Assembly (NCBI GenBank): GCA_017617655.1
Contig: JAFZVU010000009.1
Span: forward strand, 1 to 47,884
From: Bacteroidales bacterium
GTDB lineage: Bacteria > Bacteroidota > Bacteroidia > Bacteroidales > UBA932
Length of the DNA stretch: 47,884 nucleotides
Reading direction: 5' to 3'
This document shows, one piece after another, positions 9,545 to 18,617 of this stretch. The notes under the pieces are model-generated. The model did not search any database and was not told where the DNA came from. It saw nothing but the letters and a program-made list of their open reading frames with translations. The translations under genes were made by a program, and so were the position numbers. Within the stretch, counting starts at the first letter, position 1. Every line of letters starts with the position of its first letter.

Positions 9545-10396
9545 TCAATAGATTATCTTTCCGAGCAAATTGGTGAGCACATCGCCGGGGCCGAGTTCGA
9601 CGAAATCGGTCGCTCCGTCTTCCACCATGTGGACTATGGTATGGCTCCAGAGCACCGGGCTGGTGAGCTGTGCGACAAGATTTGCCTTGATTTCTTCAGG
9701 GTCGGTATGGGGCCGCGCGTCGACGTTCTGGTAGATGGGGCACACGGGCGTCTTGAAGGGAACTGACGCAATAGCTTCGGCCAGCTTAGCACGGGCAGGC
9801 TCCATCAGCGGAGAGTGGAAGGCTCCGCCCACCGGCAGCGGAAGAGCCCTCTTGGCTCCTGCGGCCTTGCAGGCTTTGCAGGCCTGGTCAACTGCGTCGG
9901 CATCGCCGGAGATGACGATCTGGCCGGGTGCATTGACATTCGCGGCCACAACTATCCCTTCTGTCTGCGCGCATATTTTCTTCACTATCTCAAGGTCAAG
10001 CAAAATGACGGCTGCCATCTTGCCGGGATTCATCTTGCAGGCTTCGTTCATGGCGTTGGCCCTAGCGGCGACCAGTCTCAGAGCGTCTTCGAATTCCAGT
10101 GCGCCGGCTGCGACAAGCGCCGAGAACTCGCCGAGGGAGTGCCCCGCCACCATGTCGGGGGCAAAGTCGTCGAGGGCGCGGGCGGCCGCCACGGAGTGGA
10201 TGAATATAGAAGGCTGGGTGACGGAGGTCTCCCTGAGCTGCTCGTCGCTGCCGTCGAACATTATCTCCACTATGTCGAATCCGAGGATTTCGCGGGCTTC
10301 GTCAAAGATGGCGCGTGCGGCCGCGGAGCTTTCGTACAGGTCTTTTCCCATTCCGGGGAACTGCGCTCCCTGACCAGGAAATAAATATGCCTTCAT
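9545..10396 (-). CDS. fabD: Malonyl CoA-acyl carrier protein transacylase
   Basis: 283 residues. Transfers malonyl from CoA to ACP at the start of fatty-acid elongation, in the cytoplasm. It begins MKAYLFPGQGAQFPGMG, carries the nucleophile motif GHSLGEFSA (Ser near residue 90) and the catalytic His region GGAFHSPLME. The frame is open upstream through the antisense of the tRNA gene, but that extension is artefactual: the ATG at 10396 gives the family N-terminus and lies 24 bases behind a perfect -7 box. Confidence 0.97.
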   Translation of the reverse strand: MKAYLFPGQGAQFPGMGKDLYESSAAARAIFDEAREILGFDIVEIMFDGSDEQLRETSVTQPSIFIHSVAAARALDDFAPDMVAGHSLGEFSALVAAGALEFEDALRLVAARANAMNEACKMNPGKMAAVILLDLEIVKKICAQTEGIVVAANVNAPGQIVISGDADAVDQACKACKAAGAKRALPLPVGGAFHSPLMEPARAKLAEAIASVPFKTPVCPIYQNVDARPHTDPEEIKANLVAQLTSPVLWSHTIVHMVEDGATDFVELGPGDVLTNLLGKIIY

Positions 10397-10420
10397 CTCT
10401 ATTCCTTTATTTGAATCAAT

Positions 10421-10428
10421 CAAAGTTA
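10421..10428 (-). promoter_or_regulatory. -7 box of the fabD promoter
   Basis: TAACTTTG on the minus strand, an exact match to TAnnTTTG, 24 bases before the fabD ATG. No clear TTTG box is seen at the usual upstream spacing. Confidence 0.6.
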
Positions 10429-10441
10429 ACAATAAAAGTTG

Positions 10442-10449
10442 TACTTTTG
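10442..10449 (+). promoter_or_regulatory. -7 box of the tRNA-Arg promoter
   Basis: TACTTTTG, an exact match to TAnnTTTG, 12 bases before the mature tRNA 5' end. It is back to back with the fabD -7 box. The upstream TTTG at 10410-10413 is 28 bases away, longer than usual. Confidence 0.6.
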
Positions 10450-10461
10450 CCGAGCAAGTCC

Positions 10462-10536
10462 GCGCCCGTAGTTTAATGGATAGAATTGAGGATTCCGGTT
10501 CCTTAGGTTGGGGTTCGATTCCCCACGGGCGTACCA
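10462..10536 (+). tRNA. tRNA-Arg, anticodon CCG, CCA encoded
   Basis: Cloverleaf read by hand. Acceptor GCGCCCG pairs with CGGGCGT (first pair G-U). The D arm carries AATGGATA in its loop. The anticodon stem GAGGA/TCCTT encloses loop TTCCGGT (anticodon CCG), and the T arm is TGGGG-TTCGATT-CCCCA. The 3' end ACCA is encoded. There is no sign of an integrated element at its 3' end. Confidence 0.93.
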
Positions 10537-10651
10537 ATCATTTAGCCCACCCGCCTACCTATTATCACCCTGATTGGCTTTATTTGATTTGTGGAACTAT
10601 CTAACATGGTTCCCCACCGCACATTGGGTCTCTTGCAGCCCCATCCCTAAA

Positions 10652-10672
10652 TCCCTTCCCACGGGGAAGGGA
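10652..10672. repeat. Perfect GC-rich hairpin after tRNA-Arg
   Basis: TCCCTTCCC (10652-10660) and GGGAAGGGA (10664-10672) around a three-base loop ACG. It lacks a T run and lies four bases from the stop of the converging OstA-like gene, followed by a smaller GCCC-TTC-GGGC hairpin (10683-10693) inside that gene's last codons. It may act as a transcription barrier for both genes, or be a dispersed intergenic repeat. Confidence 0.6.
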
Positions 10673-10676
10673 CTTC

Positions 10677-13301
10677 TCATCGCCCTTCGGGCTCTAAAAA
10701 GACAAGTTTATTGTTCCTCATAACTTCCTTATATAGCGCACGGAAGAAACGTTTGTCATTCCTTTGAATAAGATAATCTAACCTTCGTAATATCCGTTGC
10801 TCGCGTCTAGTGGGTTCGGGCAGCACTGCGGCAGGCTCCGGAGCGGCCGGGGCCACAGAGGGCTGCGGCTTATCTGCAGCAGGTTCTGCTGCAACCGGCT
10901 CCTCAGTCTCCTTGTCGCGATTCTGTCTGCGGCGGCCAGCCAGAGTCGGCTTCTCTTCTTCCTGCAGTTCTTCAACCTCGGACGGGACGGTCTCAGCACC
11001 GGCGGCGGCAAGCGAATCAACAGCAGCTTCGGGAGCCTCAGCCTCTATCTCCAGCATATTTTCGAGGGCGTAGATAGAATCCTGCTCAGCCATCAAGGCC
11101 ATCTCCTTCTCCGCCGCAGCTACGGAATCACGCCGCGCCTTGGCAAGGATCTTCGCATCTTCGCGGGCAATTATCTCGTCGTACACCTTGCTCATGTACT
11201 TGTTGAAATAGCGGTTCGATATGATGAACACCGGCATGGTCACATCGTCGTAGGCTTCCCTCTCGGAGGGTTTCAGATCCCTGTCAGTGACGGCGTAGCG
11301 GCTTGTGGGACGCTCGTCCCCGCGCCACTGGAAGCCCTTGATGCGCTGCTTGTCCATCTCCAGATTGTAGATAGGATAAGCGTCGCTCTGGGTCTGCTCG
11401 TAATATTTGATGCGCTGCGCAGTGCCGTCCTTCAGGGCCATGGTCATGAAGCGCGACTCCTTGATGTTGATGGTGGTCAGTTCCTCCTTCTCCTTGAGGT
11501 AGAACATGGCGTTGACTCCGCCGAGGGCGTCGTAGCGGTAGAGGTCGTCGTCGCGGAAGTGACCGATCATCTCGGTACTCTTTATCTGGTCGAAATGGTC
11601 TTCATCTTCCTGCATCACCAGCATGGCGTTCTGCTGCATGCTGCCCCTGTTCAAAGTCTCGTCTTTCATCAGCAGGATCATGACGTCGGAGGTCAGCTGG
11701 TTGCGGGTCTTATACCACATGACAGGATTGCCGTGCAGGCGGGCCAGCGAATCAACGTCGCTGTAAGCGAGGGAGTCGCAGAGCAGCTGCATGTCGGAGC
11801 GGTATATCCTGACGTTCGGCCAGCCGTGCAGGAATTTGATCTTCGTAGTGTCGGGCGGAACACGGACAGCTGCCAGAGAGTCTACTGGAGCCATCAGACC
11901 AGCTGCAGCCGTGGTGTCAGCTGGAGCCGCGGTCTCAGGAGCCTCCATGACCGCTTCGTCAGGCATGGCCGGTTCTTCACCCCCTGCCAGCAGGGCACTG
12001 CCCTGCTCTTTTATTGAACCGAATTTTCCAAGAATCTTATCCCTCTCATCAGCCGCGTCCAGACCTGCTGCCTTATAAAGTGAATCGGAAGCTGCTATGC
12101 CAAGCGCGGCAAGGCTGTCTATTGTAGCCTGCGCAGCCAGCTTCTCTCTCTTCTGCCTTGCTATGTTCTCCGGCCTCTTGGCCTCTGCCTCGGCCCGCGC
12201 CTTCTCCCTTTCCTCGGCAGCCTTCAGCTCCGCTTCGGCTATCGCATCGAAAAGGATGTCCTCGCGCTCCTTCAGTCGCGCTTCCTTGTCAGCCAGCGGA
12301 ATGTCACAGTTGCGCACCGTGTATATGCGCAAGGTATCCGCAGCCACGAACAGAGAGTCTTTCACATGCTCCTCGTTCTCCCCGAAGTAGAACACCGCAG
12401 GGTTCTGGGTGAACTCCATGTGCTGGTTGTTCAGCGAATCCGTCACCACCACCGCCTTGTGCGCCACGAACGCCGACTCGTTCAGCGTGTCGAGCACCAC
12501 CACGTTCCGGTAGGCTTCGTATCGCGAGATGCGGCGGTAATAGTACACCTCGTCGGCCCACATCTCGTAGTCCGGGTCGTTCATGTAGACGTCGTCGCTG
12601 AAGTGGATCACCTCGTTGTCGGTGTCATACCATCCGGCCAGAGCCTTCATGAAGCCGTTGTCCCGCCAGACGTATGTCCTGTCGCGGAAATATGCTTTCT
12701 TCTCGTTAGATAGATAATCCAGCTTCTGGGTCGTGAGGAAGATGGAGTCGGTGAACATCTGGACATTGCCCTGGAAGGTGAATGTCTTGCGGGACGAAGT
12801 GTAGATGCCGGTGTTGCCCTCGATCATATTGCCTTCCTTGTCTTTCATGGCTCCGCCGCCGCGGAATATGGCAAGGCTGTCTCTGGTGTTGTAGTCGAGG
12901 TTGTTGGTGCGCAGCGTGTCGCCCTCGTTGTCGAAGACCTCAACCAGAGGCCCGCGGAACTGCGCAAGGTCTTCCTGGATGAGATAGGTCAGGCTGTCGC
13001 TGCGAAGGACAGTGTTGTCCTGGGTCAGCCGGACTCTGCCGTAGGCCTTGATTACCTCGCGGTCGATGTTCCATGCTGCCGAGTCGCAGAACAGATAGGC
13101 ACCGTTATGGTAGAATGCCGCAGGGCCTTTTATGAGACGATAATTGGAGAAACCGATCTTCATCAGCTTCGCCCATTCGGCATTCAGAAGGGTTATGACG
13201 CTGTCGGCCTTGACAGGCTTCTGATTACGATTCTGTGCTTCCGCAGGGCAAATGCAGAACAGCAACACCAGTGCAGTTGTAATGATTGCCTTGCGCAGCA
13301 T
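10677..13301 (-). CDS. OstA/LptA-like outer-membrane biogenesis protein
   Basis: 874 residues with signal peptide MLRKAIITTALVLLFCICPAEA. Residues about 50-330 show the repeating short beta-strand pattern of the OstA-like (LptA/LptD N-terminal) beta-jellyroll (GAYLFCDSAAWN, EVIKAYGRVRLTQDNTVLRSDSLTY, FTFQGNVQMFTDS), and a second block follows about residues 490-620 (NVRIYRSDMQLLCDSLAYSD). Between and after them are long Ala/Glu/Lys-rich low-complexity stretches. The family passes lipopolysaccharide across the periplasm; the low-complexity linkers and length differ from proteobacterial LptA, so the exact role is inferred. Last gene of the guaB operon, three bases after the SurA-like gene. Confidence 0.82.
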   Translation of the reverse strand: MLRKAIITTALVLLFCICPAEAQNRNQKPVKADSVITLLNAEWAKLMKIGFSNYRLIKGPAAFYHNGAYLFCDSAAWNIDREVIKAYGRVRLTQDNTVLRSDSLTYLIQEDLAQFRGPLVEVFDNEGDTLRTNNLDYNTRDSLAIFRGGGAMKDKEGNMIEGNTGIYTSSRKTFTFQGNVQMFTDSIFLTTQKLDYLSNEKKAYFRDRTYVWRDNGFMKALAGWYDTDNEVIHFSDDVYMNDPDYEMWADEVYYYRRISRYEAYRNVVVLDTLNESAFVAHKAVVVTDSLNNQHMEFTQNPAVFYFGENEEHVKDSLFVAADTLRIYTVRNCDIPLADKEARLKEREDILFDAIAEAELKAAEEREKARAEAEAKRPENIARQKREKLAAQATIDSLAALGIAASDSLYKAAGLDAADERDKILGKFGSIKEQGSALLAGGEEPAMPDEAVMEAPETAAPADTTAAAGLMAPVDSLAAVRVPPDTTKIKFLHGWPNVRIYRSDMQLLCDSLAYSDVDSLARLHGNPVMWYKTRNQLTSDVMILLMKDETLNRGSMQQNAMLVMQEDEDHFDQIKSTEMIGHFRDDDLYRYDALGGVNAMFYLKEKEELTTINIKESRFMTMALKDGTAQRIKYYEQTQSDAYPIYNLEMDKQRIKGFQWRGDERPTSRYAVTDRDLKPSEREAYDDVTMPVFIISNRYFNKYMSKVYDEIIAREDAKILAKARRDSVAAAEKEMALMAEQDSIYALENMLEIEAEAPEAAVDSLAAAGAETVPSEVEELQEEEKPTLAGRRRQNRDKETEEPVAAEPAADKPQPSVAPAAPEPAAVLPEPTRREQRILRRLDYLIQRNDKRFFRALYKEVMRNNKLVFLEPEGR

Positions 13302-13304
13302 ATC

Positions 13305-14666
13305 TTATTTAATCCAGCCTTCTCGTGAGAAATTGCATCCGGTGAAGAGCGGATCTATCACGATATAAGTAGTCTTCTGCTTCTCGTTGATGAACTCGTC
13401 GATAGCCTTGTTTGCGTTGCGGTTGTTGGCCACGGTAGTCAGGATGTCGAAGTCTCCGTCGTATGTAGCCACGTGCGAAGGGATTATTTCTTCAAGCTTG
13501 ATGATCTTGTAGATGGTGTTGCCCCTGCCCTCGTTGTCGACAGACTCGAAAGGCTCGGATACTTCGCCGATCTTCATATCCCTCAGCACGATATAGTCGT
13601 TAGGCTTGAGCTGGTCCTTCTCGAAGACTGCGCTGCCGGTGTTCTCGTCGACCATCATGCCGCCGTTTGTGCGGGTCTTGAAATCCTGGGAGAACGCCCA
13701 TGCGGCCTGCTCGAAGGTAAGGGTGCTGTCGACCACAATCAGAGTCCTGACGCTGTCGAGCCTTGCAAAAGCCTTGTTGCGGTCCTCGGCGGTATATTTG
13801 GGCTTGATGAGGATATGGCGGGCGTTGAACATGTCGCCTTCCTTCTCAATCATCTGGATTATATGGAAGCCGTCCGGGGTTTCAACTATAGGCGAAACCT
13901 GGTCAACCTTCAGAGCTGTTGCGGCGTCTGAGAACTCAGGCCAGTAGACAGTCTTGTTGGCCATTCCGAGCTCACCTCCCCTGATCGCGCTGCCGGGGTC
14001 CTCGGAATAGAGCCTTGCGAGGGAAGTGAATTTCTCGCCGTTTACAATCCTTTCGCGGATCTCAAGCAGCCTTTCCTTCACCAGTGTGGCAGCAGAGTCT
14101 TTGTCTGGATAAAGGACTATCTGGCGGAGCCTGTACTGGTCCGGAATCACCGGCATTTCCTCGGCCGCAGTCGTGTCGGCGAAGTTTTTCACATCTCTGG
14201 GAGTCATCTTCGGCACTGCGCCGATCACTTTCTGCTGCATCTGCTGGGTGAGCAGCTGCTCTTCGATAGCCTCCCTCCAGATATTTTCAAGTTCGTAGCG
14301 GTCATGGCCGAAATACTCTTCCATCGCCTTCTCGCCACCCAGCTGGGTGGTGACGCTGGCGAACCTCTGGCTCAGGTTGTTCTGGACTTCAGCTTCCTGC
14401 ACCACCAGGGAGTCGAGCCTGGCCTGGGTGAGGAACAGCTTGCCCATCATGGCCTGCTCGAGGATCTCGCATCTTGTGTTGCGGTCGGTGGCCATACCGT
14501 TGACCCTCATCATCTGGACCTCCTGCTCAATGTCCGACAGCATTATGGCATCGTTTCCAACCAGTGCCACTATCTTGTCAATAAGACCGTCTTGATATCT
14601 CTGGGCCGCTGCGGGCAGGCAGCTGAGAATCACAACCGCCGCCAGAACGGCAAAACGCTTAATCAT
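13305..14666 (-). CDS. SurA-like periplasmic peptidylprolyl isomerase
   Basis: 453 residues with signal peptide ending ...LPAAAQ. It has a SurA-type N-terminal region (IDKIVALVGNDAIMLSDIEQEVQMM) followed by two parvulin (PpiC) domains: about 185-285 (RLRQIVLYPDKDSAATLVKE..., SEDPGSAIRGGELGM) and about 285-395 (FNARHILIKPKYTAEDRNKA). It is expected to chaperone unfolded outer-membrane barrels in the periplasm. The start overlaps the preceding lipoprotein gene by eight bases, so the two are translationally coupled. Confidence 0.9.
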   Translation of the reverse strand: MIKRFAVLAAVVILSCLPAAAQRYQDGLIDKIVALVGNDAIMLSDIEQEVQMMRVNGMATDRNTRCEILEQAMMGKLFLTQARLDSLVVQEAEVQNNLSQRFASVTTQLGGEKAMEEYFGHDRYELENIWREAIEEQLLTQQMQQKVIGAVPKMTPRDVKNFADTTAAEEMPVIPDQYRLRQIVLYPDKDSAATLVKERLLEIRERIVNGEKFTSLARLYSEDPGSAIRGGELGMANKTVYWPEFSDAATALKVDQVSPIVETPDGFHIIQMIEKEGDMFNARHILIKPKYTAEDRNKAFARLDSVRTLIVVDSTLTFEQAAWAFSQDFKTRTNGGMMVDENTGSAVFEKDQLKPNDYIVLRDMKIGEVSEPFESVDNEGRGNTIYKIIKLEEIIPSHVATYDGDFDILTTVANNRNANKAIDEFINEKQKTTYIVIDPLFTGCNFSREGWIK

Positions 14667-15501
14667 ATATCTGCAATTTTTTATTTTCGAGGGCTTCCTT
14701 CAGCAAGTCCTGTTCCAATTTTGACAAAATCTCCTGCTTTCTGATGCTGATTATGGCATCTTTTATCTTTTCTTCGTTGAATTCCAAGGGGGTGAGCGTG
14801 CCGGGAGCGAAGCTGTCGAGGAAGAATATCAGGGTGTTCTTCTGCTCGCCCTCAAGGATGTAGCTGCTCTGTTTAGCACAGATTTCCTCGAGGTCCGACA
14901 CCATCATGCCGACATCCTTTGCCAGCTGGGGGATGGAGACATACCTGCCGCCGTAGTCCTCATACCTTTCGGCGTATGAGCGGCTCAGCTCGGCCAGCTC
15001 GGCAACCTTGTCTTCATCCTTCGATTTGTAGAGCTCCTTTATCTGGGAATAATAGGGAGAGCGGACATTGATGACTATGTATCTGGCCTTGACCACCGGA
15101 TAGTCATACTTGAAGCTCTGGGGATGCTCCTCGTAATAAGCCTCTACCTGGTCTTCGCTAACTACTGTGTCGATGCGGCTCTCCATGAACATCTTCTCGT
15201 AGCGGAAGCTGAGAAGGTCGTTGCGGAAAGACTCTATCTCCTTGGAGATATCCCTTTCGTCCGGAGTGAGCTGCTCCGCTGCCTTGAGGGTCTTGAGTCT
15301 TACGAGCGCCCAGTTCTGCACATACTGGTCCACCATGTAGGCGCTGTCTTCCGGACTTGTGCCCGGAGGGACGAGCTTGGCCACCTCGCTCTTGTAGAGC
15401 ACATCCTTCCCTATCTTCGCGAGGACATCCCCGCGGGACTGGAAAAGGCTGCATGAAGAGGCGAGCAGCACGAGGGCCAGTAATGCACAGATGCGTTTCA
15501 T
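14659..15501 (-). CDS. PpiC/SurA-like lipoprotein
   Basis: 280 residues. [21 protein letters not shown] is a clear lipoprotein signal (Cys17). The sequence just after it (DVLAKIGKDVLYKSEVAKLVPPG) resembles the start of SurA-type chaperones, and the middle (ESRIDTVVSEDQVEAYYEEHPQSFKYDYPVVKARYIVI) resembles the region leading into a parvulin domain. A complete parvulin active site is not evident, so it may be a chaperone without isomerase activity. Its ATG overlaps the guaB stop by one base (TAATG) and its end overlaps the SurA-like gene, placing it in the middle of the operon. Confidence 0.75.
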   Translation of the reverse strand: MKRICALLALVLLASSCSLFQSRGDVLAKIGKDVLYKSEVAKLVPPGTSPEDSAYMVDQYVQNWALVRLKTLKAAEQLTPDERDISKEIESFRNDLLSFRYEKMFMESRIDTVVSEDQVEAYYEEHPQSFKYDYPVVKARYIVINVRSPYYSQIKELYKSKDEDKVAELAELSRSYAERYEDYGGRYVSIPQLAKDVGMMVSDLEEICAKQSSYILEGEQKNTLIFFLDSFAPGTLTPLEFNEEKIKDAIISIRKQEILSKLEQDLLKEALENKKLQIYD

Positions 15502-16970
15502 TATCTGCTGTAGTTCGGAGCTTCCCTTGTTATCGATACGTCGTGAGGATGGCTCTCTGCCATACCTGCGGCGGTGATTTTAACGAATTTGGCGCTGCGC
15601 AGCTCCTCGATGTTGCGGGCTCCGCAGTAACCCATGCCGGCTTTCAGGCCACCCACGAGCTGATAGATCACTTCGGCCAGAGTACCCTTGTAAGGAACCT
15701 GGGCTACGATGCCTTCCGGCACGAGCTTCTTGATGTCCTCTTCCATATCCTGGAAGTAGCGGTCCTTCGAGCCTTTCTGCATGGCCTCGAGAGAGCCCAT
15801 GCCGCGGTATGACTTGAATTTACGTCCATTGAGGATGATGGCCTCGCCGGGAGCTTCCTCGACGCCTGCAAAGAGAGAGCCTGCCATGATGGTAGATGCG
15901 CCGGCTGCGAGGGCTTTGGTGATGTCACCTGAATAACGGATGCCGCCGTCAGCGATGACGGGGATGCCGCTGCCCTTGAGGGCTCCGGTGGCGTTCATGA
16001 CTGCGGTGAGCTGCGGCACGCCGATACCGGCGATGATGCGGGTGGTGCAGATAGAACCCGGGCCGATGCCGACCTTGACTGCGTCGACGCCGCACTCCTT
16101 GAGGGCTATTGCAGCCTCGGCGGTGGCGATGTTGCCGGCCACGATCTGCAGATGCGGGAAGGCGGCGCGGATCTTCTTGATGGTGTCAAGCACGAATACC
16201 GAATGGCCATGGGCGGTGTCGAGCACCACGGCGTCGGTGTCGACGCTCACCAGCTTCTCTACGGTCTCAAGGCTGTGGGAGTTGATGCCCACTGCGGCTG
16301 CGACCAGAAGCCTGCCCTTGCCGTCCTTGCTGGCGGTGGGGTTGTTCTTGATTTTCTTGATGTCCTTGTAGGTGATCAGGCCCACGAGGCGGCCGTTCTT
16401 GTCGACTACCGGGAGCTTCTCGACTTTATACTTGTGGAGCACCTCGATGGCGTGCGGGATGTCGTCGCCATGGTCGATGGTGACGAGGTTCTCGCTGGTC
16501 ATCACGTCCTTTATAGGAGTTGCGGGATTGTCTTCGAAACGGAGGTCACGGTTGGTGACGATACCGATCAGCTTCGACGACGAGTCGACTACGGGGATGC
16601 CGCCGATATGGTTCTCGGCCATGAGCTTGAGGGCGTCCCCCACCGTCTGGTTCACGTCGATGGTAACCGGGTCGTAGATCATTCCGTTCTCTGCCCTCTT
16701 CACCCTGCGCACCTGGTCCATCTGCTCGTCGATAGCCATATTCTTGTGGATGACGCCGATGCCGCCTTCGCGGGCTATGGCTATCGCCATGTTGGCGTCC
16801 GTCACGGTATCCATGGCGGCTGAAACGATGGGCACGTTCAGCGGGATTTCCCTGGTGAACATGGTGTTTGTCACTACGTCGCGCGGGATGACCTCGCTGC
16901 GGGCGGGAATCAAAAGCACGTCGTCGAAGGTGAGACCTTCCATAACGACTTGGTCAGAAAACTGTTGCAT
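15501..16970 (-). CDS. guaB: Inosine-5'-monophosphate dehydrogenase
   Basis: 489 residues. Oxidises IMP to XMP with NAD+, the committed step to GMP. The TIM barrel is split by two CBS domains (about residues 95-210: [28 protein letters not shown] and ...[25 protein letters not shown]). The catalytic loop [15 protein letters not shown] contains the active-site Cys, followed by GMGSLEAM and the flap. It is first in an operon with the two chaperone-like genes and the OstA-like gene. Unusually for this phylum it has a strong Shine-Dalgarno sequence. Confidence 0.98.
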   Translation of the reverse strand: MQQFSDQVVMEGLTFDDVLLIPARSEVIPRDVVTNTMFTREIPLNVPIVSAAMDTVTDANMAIAIAREGGIGVIHKNMAIDEQMDQVRRVKRAENGMIYDPVTIDVNQTVGDALKLMAENHIGGIPVVDSSSKLIGIVTNRDLRFEDNPATPIKDVMTSENLVTIDHGDDIPHAIEVLHKYKVEKLPVVDKNGRLVGLITYKDIKKIKNNPTASKDGKGRLLVAAAVGINSHSLETVEKLVSVDTDAVVLDTAHGHSVFVLDTIKKIRAAFPHLQIVAGNIATAEAAIALKECGVDAVKVGIGPGSICTTRIIAGIGVPQLTAVMNATGALKGSGIPVIADGGIRYSGDITKALAAGASTIMAGSLFAGVEEAPGEAIILNGRKFKSYRGMGSLEAMQKGSKDRYFQDMEEDIKKLVPEGIVAQVPYKGTLAEVIYQLVGGLKAGMGYCGARNIEELRSAKFVKITAAGMAESHPHDVSITREAPNYSR

Positions 16971-16979
16971 ATATTGTAA

Positions 16980-16987
16980 CCTCCTTT
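16980..16987 (-). promoter_or_regulatory. Strong Shine-Dalgarno sequence of guaB
   Basis: AAAGGAGG on the minus strand, nine bases before the guaB ATG, and continuing GGAGGTT. Most genes in this window have no such element. Confidence 0.75.
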
Positions 16988-17008
16988 ATATAATCGTCCT
17001 AAATTGAG

Positions 17009-17039
17009 CAAATTTACACAAAAATACGTTTAATACAAC
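17009..17039 (-). promoter_or_regulatory. Promoter of the guaB operon
   Basis: GTTG (17039-17036), 19 bases, then TAAATTTG (17016-17009), an exact TAnnTTTG match. The upstream box lies inside the last codons of the radical SAM gene. Confidence 0.75.
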
Positions 17040-17953
17040 CTCCCCTGCCATGTATCGCGCTCTTCTAGCCGTTTTTCGAGCATTTCTATCAGCTGCGGGT
17101 TGCGCACCAGGCCCCAGGGGGTCTCGTTGACGAAGCGCGGAGGCACCTCGCCGGCGAAGCGCTCGATGTGCAGGTCGGGCCGCAGTCTCTCCAGGAAATC
17201 CACGAAGAAGTCGATGTATCCGTCCAGCGTGAAGGTCACGAAGTCCTCCCTCCTTTCCCTGAACTCGCGCTCCATCGCAGTGCCTTTAATTATCTGCAGC
17301 TGGTGGAACTTCACGGTGTCGAGTGGAAGGTTGTTTATAGCCGGAGCCATGTCCATCATCATCTGGCGCGTCTCGCCGGGCAGGCCGAAGATGAAATGCG
17401 CGCCCTGCATTATGCCCTTCTCTGCTGTAAGCTCCACTGCCTTCTGCGCCTGAGCGAAGGTATGGCCGCGGTTGATGCGGCGCAGCGTGGCGTCATGGCA
17501 AGATTCGATGCCGTATTCTATTATCACGACTTTGTCCTGCGACAGCTCCTTCAGGTAATCCAGCTTGGCAGCATCGATGCAGTCCGGACGGGTGCCGACG
17601 ACTATGCCTGCTATGTCTTTGTGGGCGAGGGCCTCCTCATAGGCCCTGCGCATCTTCTCCAGCGGGCCGTAGGTGTTGGAGTATGCCTGGAAATATGCCA
17701 GATATTTCGTCACGGAACGGTAGCGCCCCTGGTGGAACTCTATTCCTTCGTCCAGCTGGCGGGTGATGCTCTTGTCGGGGGTGCTGTAGTTCGGATGGAA
17801 GGCGGCATTGTCGCAGTAGGTGCAGCCGCCGGTGGACAGCGTGCCGTCGCGGTTGGGGCAGCTGAAGCCTGCGTCGACCACAAGCTTCTGCAGCCTGCAG
17901 CCGTACTTCTCCTTCAGGTATCCTACGAAACTGTTGTAGCGGCGCTCTTCCAT
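17030..17953 (-). CDS. Radical SAM protein, TIGR01212/YhcC-like
   Basis: 307 residues. It starts EERRYNSFVGYLKEKYGCRLQKLVVDAGFSCPNRDG, and the cluster-binding cysteines are in CPNRDGTLSTGGCTYCDN, the widely spaced arrangement of this subfamily. Later motifs IIEYGIESCHDATLRRINRGH and GAHFIFGLPGETR fit the radical SAM barrel. The family's substrate is not established. It starts 13 bases after the lemA terminator hairpin, and I see no clear promoter of its own. Confidence 0.88.
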   Translation of the reverse strand: MEERRYNSFVGYLKEKYGCRLQKLVVDAGFSCPNRDGTLSTGGCTYCDNAAFHPNYSTPDKSITRQLDEGIEFHQGRYRSVTKYLAYFQAYSNTYGPLEKMRRAYEEALAHKDIAGIVVGTRPDCIDAAKLDYLKELSQDKVVIIEYGIESCHDATLRRINRGHTFAQAQKAVELTAEKGIMQGAHFIFGLPGETRQMMMDMAPAINNLPLDTVKFHQLQIIKGTAMEREFRERREDFVTFTLDGYIDFFVDFLERLRPDLHIERFAGEVPPRFVNETPWGLVRNPQLIEMLEKRLEERDTWQGRLY

Positions 17954-17966
17954 GTTTTTATATAAA

Positions 17967-17996
17967 GATGCCCCTCAGGAAAACCTCAGGGGCATC
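17967..17996 (-). terminator. Hairpin terminator after lemA
   Basis: GATGCCCCT (17967-17975) and AGGGGCATC (17988-17996) with an inner AGG/CCT extension across one mismatch. On the minus strand it is followed by TTTATATAAAAAC, a modest T-rich tail, so termination may be partial and allow read-through into the radical SAM gene. Confidence 0.65.
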
Positions 17997-18016
17997 ATCG
18001 ATGTCTTGTCCAGAGT

Positions 18017-18613
18017 TTAGAACTGAACCTTCGGAGCCTGGTCGCTACCCTCGGCAGCCTTGAAGTAAGCTTTCTTGTCGAAGCCTGCAATCTTGGCCAC
18101 GATGCTTGCCGGGAACTTGCGGATCATGCTGTTGTAAGGCTGCACGGCCTCGTTGAACTTGTTGCGCTCGACGGAGATGCGGTTCTCGGTGCCTTCCAGC
18201 TGGGCCTGGAGCTCCCTGAAGTTCTGGGTAGCCTGGAGCTCGGGATAGCGCTCGAGCACTACCATCAGGCGTCCGAGAGTCTGGCTCAAGTTGTCCTGAG
18301 CTGCCTGGAAAGAAGCCATGTTCTCTTCAGTGAGGTCGGAAGCGTCAAGAGTAGTCTGAGTGGCTTTGGCGCGGGCCTCGATAACGGCTTCGAGGGTTGA
18401 CTTCTCATATTCTGCTACGCCCTTGACTGTCTCCACGAGATTCGGGATCAGGTCGGCGCGGCGCTGATATGCGTTCTCTACGTTACCCCATGCCTTGGAA
18501 ACATTTTCCTCGGCGGCCACCATCTTGTTGTTGGTCTTAATGCCCCACATCACGAGGATAGCCGCGATGATGAGCAGTATCACAAGACCACCTAATTTCT
18601 TTCCTGCTGCCAT
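18017..18613 (-). CDS. lemA: LemA family protein
   Basis: 198 residues. One N-terminal membrane helix (GGLVILLIIAAILVMWGI) is followed by the long-helix LemA domain: NKMVAAEENVSKAWGNVENAYQRRADLIPNLV, then AQDNLSQTLGRLMVVLERYPELQATQNF and AEYEK. Anchored in the inner membrane with the domain outside. Biochemical function of the family is unclear. It follows a small conserved-looking gene by four bases and shares its promoter. Confidence 0.95.
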   Translation of the reverse strand: MAAGKKLGGLVILLIIAAILVMWGIKTNNKMVAAEENVSKAWGNVENAYQRRADLIPNLVETVKGVAEYEKSTLEAVIEARAKATQTTLDASDLTEENMASFQAAQDNLSQTLGRLMVVLERYPELQATQNFRELQAQLEGTENRISVERNKFNEAVQPYNSMIRKFPASIVAKIAGFDKKAYFKAAEGSDQAPKVQF

Positions 18614-18617
18614 GGCT

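Noticed and set aside
10397-10537. N-terminal extension of fabD
   Set aside because: It is the antisense of the tRNA-Arg gene and of both divergent -7 boxes; the ATG at 10396 gives the conserved N-terminus.
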